From Cellulophaga sp. L1A9 (lineage in GTDB: Bacteria > Bacteroidota > Bacteroidia > Flavobacteriales > Flavobacteriaceae): a DNA stretch of 64,000 nucleotides. Numbering within the stretch: the stretch's first letter is position 1; each line of letters starts with the position of its first letter. Of the stretch, positions 35,592-44,190 are shown one piece after another. The translations under genes were made by a program, and so were the position numbers. The DNA lies in assembly GCF_009797025.1 (NCBI RefSeq), contig NZ_CP047027.1, forward strand, positions 2,666,001 to 2,730,000. Reading direction: 5' to 3'. Below the pieces are notes generated by a model, which worked only from the letters and a program-made list of their open reading frames with translations, was not told the DNA's origin and did no database searches.

Positions 35592-36821
35592 TTGAAATTA
35601 CATTTAACACCTCCAGAGAGTAATCATATCTTAAGAAATATCAAAGTTACAGGCTCTAAAAGTGAGTCTAATCGTATTTTATTATTACAAGCTTTGTATC
35701 CAAATATTAAGATAGAAAACGTTTCTAATTCTGATGATGCCCAAGTAATGGCAAAAGGATTAAGTATTGAAAGTGGTGAAGTAGATATTCATCATGCGGG
35801 TACAGCAATGCGTTTTTTAACTGCTTATTTTGCAACGCAAGAGGGGAAAGAAGTTGTTTTAACTGGGTCTAAGCGTATGACGGAGCGCCCAATAGGTGTT
35901 TTGGTAGAGGCTTTAAGAGCATTAGGAGCCGAAATAAGTTATGTGAGTAATGAGGGTTATCCTCCAATAAAAATTACAGGAAAAAATATTACTAAAAATG
36001 AAGTTTCCTTACCTGCAAATATTAGTAGTCAGTACATCTCTGCGCTACTGTTAACAGCGCCAAGTTTAGAAAATGGTATAAGCTTAGAGTTGCTAGGTAA
36101 AATTACCTCTGTTCCTTATATAAAAATGACATTGGCACTTTTGACTCAATTGGGGATAGAAAATTCATTTGAAGGAAATAGCATCAAAGTAGCTCCAAAA
36201 AAAACGGTCGAAAATCAAACTTTAGTAGTTGAGTCAGATTGGAGTTCTGCGTCCTATTTTTATAGTATCGCTGCCTTGTCAGAAATAGGCTCTAAAATTG
36301 GATTATCCTCTTATAAACAAGATAGCCTACAAGGAGATAGTGTTTTGGCAGAGGTGTATAAGAAATTTGGTGTAGATACTGTTTTTATAAACAATAAGAT
36401 TGAACTTCATAAAGTAAAGGAGCCACAAATTGAAATCTTAGAGTGGGATTTAGCTAATGCCCCTGATATTGCCCAAACAATTGCAGTGACCTGTTTCGCT
36501 TTGCAAATGTCTTGTCATCTTACGGGTTTGCATACATTAAAAATTAAAGAAACAGATAGATTGGAGGCCTTAGATGTAGAACTGTCTAAACTTGGTGCTA
36601 TGATCTCTGTTACAGATAAAACTTTAACTTTAGATACGGCTACGACTATTAATGCGGATGTTGCGATTGATACATATAACGATCACCGCATGGCGATGGC
36701 TTTTGCCCCTTTAGCCTTAAAAACTTCTGTTTATATTAACAATTCGGAAGTAGTTTCTAAGTCATTTCCAGATTTTTGGAAAGACATGGCTACTTTAGGA
36801 ATTGGTGTTCACGAGCAATAG
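35592..36821 (+). CDS. aroA: 3-phosphoshikimate 1-carboxyvinyltransferase (EPSP synthase)
   Basis: Shikimate-pathway step joining shikimate-3-phosphate and PEP. The 409-residue protein has KSESNRILLLQ near 20, GTAMRFLTAYFAT near 78, the KMTERPIG-like KRMTERPIGVL, LKIKETDRLEAL, and YNDHRMAMAFAPL near the C terminus. The GNAGT-type loop reads HHAGTAMR here. The start appears to be TTG at 35592, the residue that begins the conserved strand. Confidence 0.94.
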   Translation: MKLHLTPPESNHILRNIKVTGSKSESNRILLLQALYPNIKIENVSNSDDAQVMAKGLSIESGEVDIHHAGTAMRFLTAYFATQEGKEVVLTGSKRMTERPIGVLVEALRALGAEISYVSNEGYPPIKITGKNITKNEVSLPANISSQYISALLLTAPSLENGISLELLGKITSVPYIKMTLALLTQLGIENSFEGNSIKVAPKKTVENQTLVVESDWSSASYFYSIAALSEIGSKIGLSSYKQDSLQGDSVLAEVYKKFGVDTVFINNKIELHKVKEPQIEILEWDLANAPDIAQTIAVTCFALQMSCHLTGLHTLKIKETDRLEALDVELSKLGAMISVTDKTLTLDTATTINADVAIDTYNDHRMAMAFAPLALKTSVYINNSEVVSKSFPDFWKDMATLGIGVHEQ

Positions 36822-36928
36822 AAAGCATTACAATTAAAAAAATGATGAATTTTTTGGTGCTTTTACTAGTAAATCACTAGTAAAGAGACTTTAGTACTCA
36901 TTATTTGAAAATATAAAAGGTGTTTTAC

Positions 36929-36960
36929 TTGACAACGCCCTATTCAGGATTGTATCTTTG
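36929..36960 (+). promoter_or_regulatory. Promoter of queA
   Basis: TTG (36929-36931), 21 bases, then TATCTTTG (36953-36960), an exact TAnnTTTG. One of the clearest Bacteroidetes promoters in the window. Confidence 0.65.
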
Positions 36961-36992
36961 CAGCCGCATTAACAATAACAAATAATTGATAC

Positions 36993-38042
36993 ATGAAATT
37001 ATCCGGATTTAATTTTGAATTACCAGAGGAGCTATTAGCAGAATACCCTGCAGAAAATAGAGACGAATCCAAGTTGATGGTAATTCATAGAGAAACAGGT
37101 AAAATTGAACATAAAATGTTCAAGGATATGATTAATTACTTCGATGAAGGTGATGTCATGGTATTAAATAACACCAAAGTTTTTCCGGCAAGACTTTACG
37201 GGAATAAAGAAAAAACGGGTGCGCGTATTGAAGTATTTTTATTAAGAGAATTAAACGAAGAGCAACGTCTTTGGGATGTTTTAGTAGATCCTGCACGTAA
37301 AATTCGTATTGGTAATAAATTGTATTTTGGTGATGATGATACTTTGGTAGCAGAAGTTATTGACAATACAACCTCTAGAGGTAGAACACTTCGTTTTTTA
37401 TATGACGGTTCTTACACAGACTTTAGGAGAAAACTAAAAGAACTTGGGGATACTCCATTACCAAAATATATAAAAAGAGAAACAGAAGCAGAAGATGCTG
37501 AGCGTTACCAAACTATTTATGCAAAGCATGAAGGGGCAGTAGCGGCACCAACAGCAGGGTTGCACTTTTCTAAGCATTTATTAAAGCGTTTAGAAATTAA
37601 AGGAATAGATTTTGCGGAATTAACATTACATGTAGGATTAGGTACTTTTAACCCAGTTGAGGTAGAGGATTTATCGAAACATAAAATGGATAGTGAAGAA
37701 TTAATTATTGACGAAAAAACAACGGAAATAGTTAATAATGCTAAGAAAAATAAAAAACGTATTTGTGCAATAGGAACTACAGCGATGAGAGGTCTAGAGA
37801 GCGGTGTTTCTTCACAACATACATTAAACACATACGAAGGTTGGACAAATAAATTTATTTTCCCTCCTTATGAATTTAGTATTGCAAATTGTATGGTAAC
37901 CAACTTTCATTTACCAAAATCTACTTTGTTGATGATGGTATCTGCTTTTATGGGCCATGATTTAATGAAAAAAGCATATAAAGAAGCTATTTTAGAAGGA
38001 TATAAATTCTATTCTTATGGTGATGCAATGTTAATCATATAA
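36993..38042 (+). CDS. queA: S-adenosylmethionine:tRNA ribosyltransferase-isomerase
   Basis: Transfers and isomerises the ribosyl group of SAM onto 7-aminomethyl-7-deazaguanine in tRNA, making epoxyqueuosine. The 349-residue sequence begins [19 protein letters not shown] and contains [43 protein letters not shown] and the C-terminal [16 protein letters not shown], all diagnostic. It has its own promoter and terminator. Confidence 0.97.
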   Translation: MKLSGFNFELPEELLAEYPAENRDESKLMVIHRETGKIEHKMFKDMINYFDEGDVMVLNNTKVFPARLYGNKEKTGARIEVFLLRELNEEQRLWDVLVDPARKIRIGNKLYFGDDDTLVAEVIDNTTSRGRTLRFLYDGSYTDFRRKLKELGDTPLPKYIKRETEAEDAERYQTIYAKHEGAVAAPTAGLHFSKHLLKRLEIKGIDFAELTLHVGLGTFNPVEVEDLSKHKMDSEELIIDEKTTEIVNNAKKNKKRICAIGTTAMRGLESGVSSQHTLNTYEGWTNKFIFPPYEFSIANCMVTNFHLPKSTLLMMVSAFMGHDLMKKAYKEAILEGYKFYSYGDAMLII

Positions 38043-38063
38043 CGATCCTTTATTTGTTAAATG

Positions 38064-38106
38064 AATCCCGCTTGAGCTAATTAGTCTTGGCGGGATTTAT
38101 TTTTTA
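38064..38106 (+). terminator. Probable terminator after queA
   Basis: AATCCCGC (38064-38071) pairs with GCGGGATT (38090-38097) around an 18-base loop, followed by TTATTTTTT. Confidence 0.7.
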
Positions 38107-38138
38107 ATGCAATTTTTAAAAATAATTACCTTTATTAC

Positions 38139-39182
38139 GTGGATACAATTAAAAAAAAAGATATACGTGCCTTAACCAAAGAGCAATTGCGAGAGTTCTT
38201 CGTTGCCAATGGTGACAAAGCTTTTAGGGGCAATCAAGTCTATGAATGGCTTTGGCAAAAAGGGGCGCACTCTTTTGAAGCAATGACTAATGTTTCTAAA
38301 GAAACTAGAGACATGTTAACTCAGAATTTTGTCATCAACCATATAAAGGTAGATGTCATGCAGCGCAGTAATGATGGGACTATAAAAAATGCGGTGCGCT
38401 TACATGATGATTTAATTGTGGAGTCCGTTTTAATTCCCACAAAAACAAGAACAACAGCTTGTGTGTCTAGTCAAGTAGGGTGCAGTTTAGATTGTAAGTT
38501 CTGTGCTACCTCACGCTTAAAGCGTATGCGTAACTTAAATCCCGATGAGATTTATGATCAAGTAGTGGCAATAGACAATGAAAGTAGATTGTATTTCAAT
38601 CGCCCCTTGAGTAATATTGTTTTCATGGGGATGGGAGAGCCTTTAATGAACTACAATAACGTTTTAAAGGCAATAGATAAGATTACATCTCCCGAAGGAT
38701 TAGGGGTGTCTCCGAAGCGTATTGTGGTTTCTACTTCAGGGGTGCCAAAAATGATTCGTAAAATGGCAGATGATGAGGTTAAATTTAAATTAGCGGTTTC
38801 ATTGCATTCCGCTATTGATGAAATTAGAACTTCTATCATGCCGTTTAATGCTAATTTTACACTTACGGACTTAAGACAGTCGTTACAATATTGGTATGCA
38901 AAAACAAAAAGTAGAATTACTTACGAATATGTAATTTGGAAGGGGATTAATGACAGTCAGAAAGATGTTGATGCTTTGGTCGATTTTTGCAAGTTTGCGC
39001 CTTCTAAAGTAAATTTAATAGAATATAATCCTATAGATGATGGCGAATTTCAGCAAGCTTCAAATGCCGCTATTGATATGTATGTGAATACTTTAGAGCA
39101 GCATAATATTGCTGTTACAGTACGTAGATCTCGAGGAAAAGATATTGATGCCGCTTGCGGTCAATTAGCAAATAAATCATAA
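38139..39182 (+). CDS. rlmN: 23S rRNA (adenine2503-C2)-methyltransferase
   Basis: A radical-SAM methyltransferase acting on A2503 of 23S rRNA and A37 of some tRNAs. The 347-residue protein has the radical-SAM cluster motif GCSLDCKFCATS (CxxxCxxC), FMGMGEPLMNYNNV, and the C-terminal catalytic Cys in DIDAACGQL. The start is a GTG at 38139. It ends just before a strong bidirectional terminator. Confidence 0.96.
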   Translation: MDTIKKKDIRALTKEQLREFFVANGDKAFRGNQVYEWLWQKGAHSFEAMTNVSKETRDMLTQNFVINHIKVDVMQRSNDGTIKNAVRLHDDLIVESVLIPTKTRTTACVSSQVGCSLDCKFCATSRLKRMRNLNPDEIYDQVVAIDNESRLYFNRPLSNIVFMGMGEPLMNYNNVLKAIDKITSPEGLGVSPKRIVVSTSGVPKMIRKMADDEVKFKLAVSLHSAIDEIRTSIMPFNANFTLTDLRQSLQYWYAKTKSRITYEYVIWKGINDSQKDVDALVDFCKFAPSKVNLIEYNPIDDGEFQQASNAAIDMYVNTLEQHNIAVTVRRSRGKDIDAACGQLANKS

Positions 39183-39216
39183 AAAAAGGGGGTTGTTTTA
39201 AAACAACCCCCTTTTT
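39183..39216. terminator. Bidirectional terminator between rlmN and the LipL32-like gene
   Basis: A perfect 34-base palindrome: AAAAAGGGGGTTGTTTT (39183-39199) and AAAACAACCCCCTTTTT (39200-39216). It serves both convergent genes. Confidence 0.95.
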
Positions 39217-39243
39217 ATTATTTAATACTTTAAACAATTTAAA

Positions 39244-39930
39244 TTATTCTGCAATCTTAGCATTTAATTCTTCAATTGTTTTAGCCATTACTACTCCTGG
39301 TAATTTAATAGGGGCAGCAACTTCAGCCATAAATGTTCCTTTTACTTCACCTGTTTTGTACGTAGTAAAACCAACTCTGTATAATCCAGCGGTAATTGCT
39401 TTTGCAGGATTACTCATTTCACTTTTGTATCTTAAAAGTGAGTTGTAGCTGCTTCCACTTGGTTGCTTAGGCATCTCAGAACTATCGTCATTACTAGCTA
39501 AAGTAACCCAGTTAGCTGCTTTTGCACTGCTATCTGTAAGTCCGTCACTAGAAATAATATCAGAACGCTCTAAGGTAATATACGTGTCAAAGAAATCTTC
39601 AGAGCTTGCATTTTCAGTATACTCTTTTGATGCTGTAGCACCTTTAGTTTTTCCGTCTGTTGGCGAAACCATACGTACTCCTAATTCTGGAGCAGCTAAA
39701 GGAACCCATACATAGATGTAATAAAACTTTTTGTTGTCTTTAACTTCATCTTCATTGCCAGATTCAGCATATCCTAAATACGAAATGACATCGGTATAAG
39801 GAACTTTAATAGTTTTTGGCCCAACCTTTTTCTCAACAGAGCTACCGAATTTTTTTAATTTCTGAGCTTGTGTAGCACTTAAACCTCCAACTAATAAAAT
39901 AGCTAACGATACAATAAATTTTTTCTTCAT
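39244..39930 (-). CDS. LipL32-like secreted protein
   Basis: A 228-residue protein with a Sec signal peptide (KKKFIVSLAILLVGGLSATQ) and no lipobox Cys. The mature part strongly recalls leptospiral LipL32: KKFYYIYVWVPLAAPELGVR followed by MVSPTDG, DFFDTYITLERSD, YNSLLRYK, and GLYRVGFTTYKTGEVKGTF. That places it in the LipL32 family, known from spirochaetes and some marine Gammaproteobacteria. Here it would be periplasmic or secreted. The frame is open to 39990, but a good promoter at 39961-39990 and the signal peptide set the start at 39930. Function is unknown. Confidence 0.82.
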   Translation of the reverse strand: MKKKFIVSLAILLVGGLSATQAQKLKKFGSSVEKKVGPKTIKVPYTDVISYLGYAESGNEDEVKDNKKFYYIYVWVPLAAPELGVRMVSPTDGKTKGATASKEYTENASSEDFFDTYITLERSDIISSDGLTDSSAKAANWVTLASNDDSSEMPKQPSGSSYNSLLRYKSEMSNPAKAITAGLYRVGFTTYKTGEVKGTFMAEVAAPIKLPGVVMAKTIEELNAKIAE

Positions 39931-39960
39931 TTTAAAATGTTTAATTATTATTTCCTTTGG

Positions 39961-39990
39961 CAAATATAGAAGATAATACTCCCTATGCAA
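39961..39990 (-). promoter_or_regulatory. Promoter of the LipL32-like gene
   Basis: On the minus strand TTG (39990-39988), 19 bases, then TATATTTG (39968-39961), an ideal Bacteroidetes promoter. It fixes the downstream ATG at 39930 as the start. Confidence 0.7.
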
Positions 39991-40012
39991 CCCCCTAGTG
40001 TTAGTGAAAGTT

Positions 40013-40034
40013 TCACCCCTGATTTCAGGGGTGA
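40013..40034. promoter_or_regulatory. Palindrome TCACCCCTG-N4-CAGGGGTGA
   Basis: Nine-base perfect arms (40013-40021 and 40026-40034) between divergent genes, about 25 bases upstream of the minus-strand -33 box. There is no T-run and the position is promoter-proximal, so a protein-binding site is likelier than a terminator. Confidence 0.45.
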
Positions 40035-40157
40035 CGTTCTAAAATTCATTTCTGACTTATTTCTCTATAAATTAAAGCCGTGCAGATTAGCCTGCTTGTA
40101 TTTTTTAGCTAATTTTACAAAGAACTAACCCAAACCCTAATTACAGGATTATTATTT

Positions 40158-41135
40158 GTGAAAGTTGTAGACCAAATAAAAGAACCCATTATAGAGGAAA
40201 TGGAACTTTTTGAAAAGAAGTTCTATGAATCCATGACTTCTAAAGTTGCACTTCTAAATAGAATTACCCACTACATTGTTAATAGAAAAGGAAAGCAAAT
40301 GCGACCAATGTTCGTCTTTCTTACCTCTAAATTGATTAATAATGGCGAGGTAAATGAAAGGACCTATCGTGGGGCTTCTGTTATTGAGCTGATCCATACT
40401 GCTACATTGGTACATGATGATGTGGTAGACGAAAGTAATAAACGCCGAGGGTTTTTCTCTATCAATGCACTTTGGAAGAATAAAATAGCGGTTTTGGTTG
40501 GGGATTACCTTCTGTCTAAAGGATTATTGCTCTCCATAGATAATGGTGATTTTGATTTGCTTAAAATTATTTCTGTAGCCGTACGTGAGATGAGCGAGGG
40601 AGAATTACTGCAAATAGAAAAAGCCCGTCGCTTAGATATTACCGAAGATATTTATTATGAAATTATCCGTCAGAAAACTGCAACCTTAATCGCGGCTTGC
40701 TGTAGTTTGGGGGCATGCTCTGTAAAACCCGATTCTGAAGAGGTTGAGGTTTTTAGGAAGTTTGGAGAATATTGTGGAATGGCTTTTCAAATAAAAGATG
40801 ATTTGTTTGATTATGGGGATGCCGCTATCGGTAAACCTACTGGTATAGATATTAAAGAGCAAAAGATGACCCTTCCTTTAATCTATGTGTTAAATAACTG
40901 TTCTAAAAAGGACAAGAAGTGGGTCATTAACTCCATAAAGAACCACAACAAAGATAAAAAACGCGTAAAAGAGGTTATCAATTTTGTAAAAGATAACGGT
41001 GGACTTGATTATGCGGTAACAAAAATGATAGCGTTTAAAGATCAAGCACTAGCAATATTGGACACGTATCCAGATTCGGATTATAAAAATTCACTGCAAC
41101 TCATGGTGAATTATGTAGTGGATAGAAAAATATAA
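40158..41135 (+). CDS. Polyprenyl (octaprenyl-type) diphosphate synthase
   Basis: A 325-residue trans-isoprenyl diphosphate synthase, probably for the menaquinone side chain. The two aspartate-rich motifs are DDVVD in LVHDDVVDESNKRRG and DDLFD in FQIKDDLFDYGD, with GKQMRPM near the start. Chain length cannot be deduced reliably. The start is a GTG at 40158. Confidence 0.93.
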   Translation: MKVVDQIKEPIIEEMELFEKKFYESMTSKVALLNRITHYIVNRKGKQMRPMFVFLTSKLINNGEVNERTYRGASVIELIHTATLVHDDVVDESNKRRGFFSINALWKNKIAVLVGDYLLSKGLLLSIDNGDFDLLKIISVAVREMSEGELLQIEKARRLDITEDIYYEIIRQKTATLIAACCSLGACSVKPDSEEVEVFRKFGEYCGMAFQIKDDLFDYGDAAIGKPTGIDIKEQKMTLPLIYVLNNCSKKDKKWVINSIKNHNKDKKRVKEVINFVKDNGGLDYAVTKMIAFKDQALAILDTYPDSDYKNSLQLMVNYVVDRKI

Positions 41136-41197
41136 TATTTTTATTTAGCTGTAAATCAGTATTTTAGAATTTTTTTTCATTTTTTTTCAATTCCTAG

Positions 41198-41226
41198 GCA
41201 ACCTTTTCCAAAGCTGTCTCGTCTAT
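41198..41226 (+). promoter_or_regulatory. ECF-type promoter of the sigma factor gene
   Basis: GCAACC (41198-41203), exactly 16 bases, then CGTCTAT (41220-41226). This is the GGAAC...CGTC layout typical of extracytoplasmic-function sigma factors, not the TAnnTTTG housekeeping type, and it suggests autoregulation. Confidence 0.6.
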
Positions 41227-41253
41227 CTTTATAGAAACTAAAACTATAACACG

Positions 41254-41817
41254 TTGAAGATTATTTCTTTTTATACTAACGAAAAACTTCTGATTAAAAA
41301 AGCTGTAGCTGGAAACGCGCAAGCTCAGAAGCATATTTATGAGAAGAATGCGCCTAAAATGCTCAGTGTTTGTCGGCAATATGTTAAAGATTCTGCTTTT
41401 TCAGAGGATGTTATGGTGACTGGTTTTGTAAAAGTTTTTAAGTATTTAGACACTTTTAAATTTGAAGGTAGTTTTGAGGGTTGGATTCGTAGAATCATGA
41501 TTCGAGAATCAATTACCTATTTACGTAAAAAACAATTTGTAGTGTTTGATGATGATGTTTTTGAGAGAAATACGACATCTCAAATTTCGTTCTCATCAGA
41601 AGTAGATGCAGAACAAATACAGCTACTAATTGATAAGCTTCCGGAAGGATACAAGATGGTTTTTGTGTTGTATGCGGTAGAAGGTTATAAACACAGCGAA
41701 ATTGCGGAAATGTTGAATATTTCTGAAAGCACCTCAAAATCGCAATTATTTAAAGCAAGAAGAACGCTCCAAGAGCAAATGAAGGAACAAAAAATAGTAA
41801 GTTATGGCACCAATTAA
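41254..41817 (+). CDS. ECF RNA polymerase sigma factor
   Basis: A 187-residue two-domain sigma factor. Region 2 (about 15-85) has MLSVCRQYVKDSAFSEDVMV, TGFVKVFKYLDTF and FEGWIRRIMIRESI. Region 4 (about 125-180) has LPEGYKMVFVLYAVEGYKHS, then EIAEMLNISESTSKSQLFKA. The only in-frame start downstream of the stop at 41239 that keeps region 2 whole is TTG at 41254. It overlaps the next gene by 14 bases, a common sigma/anti-sigma arrangement. Confidence 0.93.
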   Translation: MKIISFYTNEKLLIKKAVAGNAQAQKHIYEKNAPKMLSVCRQYVKDSAFSEDVMVTGFVKVFKYLDTFKFEGSFEGWIRRIMIRESITYLRKKQFVVFDDDVFERNTTSQISFSSEVDAEQIQLLIDKLPEGYKMVFVLYAVEGYKHSEIAEMLNISESTSKSQLFKARRTLQEQMKEQKIVSYGTN

Positions 41818-42580
41818 ATTTGAAGAACATATAAAAGAAAAGTTAGATGAGCGTATGATAACGCCATCTGCAAATGCTTGGGATAAAATTTCTGGACAGA
41901 TAGCATCTGCTCCAGTAAAAAAATCAAAAGGTTTTGCTTGGTATGCTGTTGCAGCTTGCCTTATTGGGTTGCTAATTGCATCTTTTGTCTTTTTTATAGG
42001 CACAGAAAACAATGCAGTTCTTCCTGAAACGACTATTGTAAACACAAATAGCGATGAAAGGAAAGATCTTGAAGCGCCAATAGAACAATTTGCTTTACCG
42101 CCTGTAGCGAATAAAAGCAAGGAGAATTCTTTAAATGCAGTTGCTTTAGAAGAAGAAAAGGAAGCGGATGTATTAAAAAATGCGCTCCATAAGTCAACGA
42201 CTACTGTTGTTGCTTCCGATCTTGAAATTGCAGAAACAGTATTGAAAGAAGATAACAGTATTAAAGAGGTTAATGAAAATGTTTTCAATAAAGATGAAAT
42301 CATCAATTCAAAAATAAAAGATCTTGTAGCTCAGGTAGATGCTTTAGAATCCAATAATGCGGTAGTTTCCGATGCAGAGATAGATGCATTATTAAGAAAA
42401 GCAGAGCGTGAAATATTAGCGGATAAAATTTTTAAATCAACATCAAACAAGGTAGATGCAATGGCACTATTGGATGAAGCTGAAAATGAATTGGATACAT
42501 CCTTTAGAGATCACTTGTTTGATACCTTAAAAGATGGCTTTTTTAAAGTAAGAACTGCAGTCGCAGATCGTAATAACTAA
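41804..42580 (+). CDS. Single-pass membrane protein, probable anti-sigma factor
   Basis: A 258-residue protein: a cytoplasmic N-terminal part (1-42: FEEHIKEKLDERMITPSANA), one membrane segment (about 45-65, WYAVAACLIGLLIASFVFF), and a long Glu/Ala/Lys-rich periplasmic region likely helical or coiled. No zinc-binding anti-sigma motif (HxxxCxxC) is seen. Position overlapping the sigma gene and topology argue for regulation of that sigma factor; sequence similarity alone would not prove it. Confidence 0.65.
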   Translation: MAPIKFEEHIKEKLDERMITPSANAWDKISGQIASAPVKKSKGFAWYAVAACLIGLLIASFVFFIGTENNAVLPETTIVNTNSDERKDLEAPIEQFALPPVANKSKENSLNAVALEEEKEADVLKNALHKSTTTVVASDLEIAETVLKEDNSIKEVNENVFNKDEIINSKIKDLVAQVDALESNNAVVSDAEIDALLRKAEREILADKIFKSTSNKVDAMALLDEAENELDTSFRDHLFDTLKDGFFKVRTAVADRNN

Positions 42581-42692
42581 AAATCAACACCTATTTATAA
42601 TATTATTTTTTCTTTTCTGATATCAGCTGTATTTAGAAAAGGAACAGGGAGGAGTTTGTTCATTAATTAATAATCAAAAAAATAATCATCAC

Positions 42693-43778
42693 ATGAAAAT
42701 CACTATACTATATATCGCAATATTATACTTTGGTCTTTTGGCACAAAACGTGTTGGGGCAAGAAGACTATAAGAGCAAAGTTGTTTCCTTAAATCAGTTG
42801 AAATCAGAAATAACAGTACAGGAAAAACATGCCCTTAAGGTAGAAATTGCTTCGATTATGAAGCAGCTAGATGCTAAAGAAATTACAGAAATAGAAGCCC
42901 AGCAATTAAAAGAAGATGCGGCAAAAAAACGTGCTTTGAATATTGAAAATAGATTAAGTATTATAGATCATGAAATTGCGCTATTAGAACGTAATGGCGG
43001 TCAAGTATTGGCTTTAGACTCCTTAGGTACCAGTGGTTCTATGGTGGAAATTAATTGGGGTTCAAAGGATGATGGCGAAGACCGGTTGTTCGGTATCAAC
43101 ATAGATACGGATAAGAAAAAGTTAGATTTAAAATATGATAGACGTACCTATTCAGATTTTGTTATCGCTGTAGGTCTAAATAATGCTATTATTGAGGATC
43201 AATCTTTAGAAGATTCTCCATACAAAATAGGAGGGAGTCGTTTTTTTGAGATGGGTTGGCAATGGAGAACACGTGTATTTAAGAATAGCAATTTTATGCG
43301 CTTTAATTATGGATTTTCTTTCCAATTCAATGGGTTAAAAGCTAAGAATAATCAATATTTTGTGGTTAATGATGGGCAAACAACACTGGAGGATTTTCAG
43401 TACGATTTAGATAAGGCAAAACTACGGATGGATAATTTGGTATTCCCTATTCATTTTGAATTTGGTCCGTCTAAATTGACAAAAACGGATAAAACGATAA
43501 GATATGATGTGTACAAGAAATTCCGTTTCGGTATTGGGGGATATGGAGGTTTTAATTTGGGGACACGCCAAAAATTGAAATATGAAGTTGATGGGAAGAA
43601 CGTAAAAGATAAATTAAAAAGAGATTATAATACCAGTAATTTAATTTATGGACTTAGTGCCTATGCAGGTTTTGGAAATACGCAGTTATATGTAAAGTAT
43701 GATTTAAATCCTATTTTTAAAGATGCACTTGTAGATCAGCATAATATTTCCTTAGGACTTCGGTTTGATTTGGATTAA
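42693..43778 (+). CDS. Outer-membrane beta-barrel protein with coiled-coil N-terminal region
   Basis: A 361-residue protein with a signal peptide ending near VLGQ (residue 23). A charged helical stretch (about 25-110, repeated Lys/Glu/Leu heptads) follows, then a beta-barrel pattern (NFMRFNYGFSFQFNGLKA, FRFGIGGYGGFNLGTRQ, LYVKYDLNPIF, NISLGLRFDLD). The terminal strand fits an outer-membrane barrel. It follows the sigma/anti-sigma pair by 112 bases without a terminator between, so it may be an output of that sigma factor. Ligand unknown. Confidence 0.75.
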   Translation: MKITILYIAILYFGLLAQNVLGQEDYKSKVVSLNQLKSEITVQEKHALKVEIASIMKQLDAKEITEIEAQQLKEDAAKKRALNIENRLSIIDHEIALLERNGGQVLALDSLGTSGSMVEINWGSKDDGEDRLFGINIDTDKKKLDLKYDRRTYSDFVIAVGLNNAIIEDQSLEDSPYKIGGSRFFEMGWQWRTRVFKNSNFMRFNYGFSFQFNGLKAKNNQYFVVNDGQTTLEDFQYDLDKAKLRMDNLVFPIHFEFGPSKLTKTDKTIRYDVYKKFRFGIGGYGGFNLGTRQKLKYEVDGKNVKDKLKRDYNTSNLIYGLSAYAGFGNTQLYVKYDLNPIFKDALVDQHNISLGLRFDLD

Positions 43779-43782
43779 AACA

Positions 43783-43811
43783 AAAAAGCCAAGACTTAGT
43801 CTTGGCTTTTT
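43783..43811. terminator. Bidirectional terminator
   Basis: AAAAAGCCAAGAC (43783-43795) and GTCTTGGCTTTTT (43799-43811), a perfect 13-base stem with a 3-base loop, between convergent genes. Confidence 0.95.
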
Positions 43812-44055
43812 AATTTAAATTAATTTCTTGCTGCATTTCTACTGAGAATTCATTTTCGTAATACACTCTTTTACAGTGCGAGCAAGCTATTGTTTTTGTG
43901 GTTGCTATCTTGAAAAGTTTAATCCAAAACAGATGAAAATAAGTGCTGCTTTCAGAAAAGTGTAGTGTGCTTCTCTGTTGACAGAAGGTACAAGAACTTG
44001 TTTTCAATTCTCTTTGAATTGTTTTTCCTGTTCTTGTTCCAAAAAATAGAATCAT
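43810..44055 (-). CDS. Zinc-ribbon family protein
   Basis: An 81-residue protein. It begins MILFFGTRTGKTI like the zinc_ribbon_15 family, with a CTFC pair (22, 25) and a CSHC pair (58, 61) that can bind one zinc. The central segment FHLFWIKLFKIATTKTIA is hydrophobic, perhaps dipping into a membrane. A TATCTTTG promoter box lies just upstream. Function is not known. Confidence 0.8.
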   Translation of the reverse strand: MILFFGTRTGKTIQRELKTSSCTFCQQRSTLHFSESSTYFHLFWIKLFKIATTKTIACSHCKRVYYENEFSVEMQQEINLN

Positions 44056-44071
44056 GCTTTAGTTTTAAACT

Positions 44072-44079
44072 CAAAGATA
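44072..44079 (-). promoter_or_regulatory. Promoter -7 box of the zinc-ribbon gene
   Basis: On the minus strand TATCTTTG, exact TAnnTTTG; the start near 44065 leaves a leader of only about 10 bases. Confidence 0.5.
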
Positions 44080-44109
44080 AAAAATAGCATACTATTTATT
44101 TTAAAAATA

Positions 44110-44168
44110 AGAAGAACCTTGCGCAAGTTTCCTAAAAACAATACCGGTAATAGTACGCAAGGTCTTCT
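44110..44168 (-). terminator. Imperfect long hairpin downstream of the SIMPL gene
   Basis: AGAAGAACCTTGCG (44110-44123) pairs with CGCAAGGTCTTCT (44156-44168) with one bulged A and a 32-base loop, beyond the stop of the minus-strand gene at 44191. The role as terminator is likely but the loop is large. Confidence 0.5.
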
Positions 44169-44190
44169 CTACAAACAACCAACTAAAGGT

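Noticed and set aside
41746..42306. Minus-strand 186-codon frame opposite the anti-sigma-like gene
   Set aside because: Serine- and leucine-rich mirror of a Glu/Lys/Ala-rich coding region; it overlaps two better supported genes.
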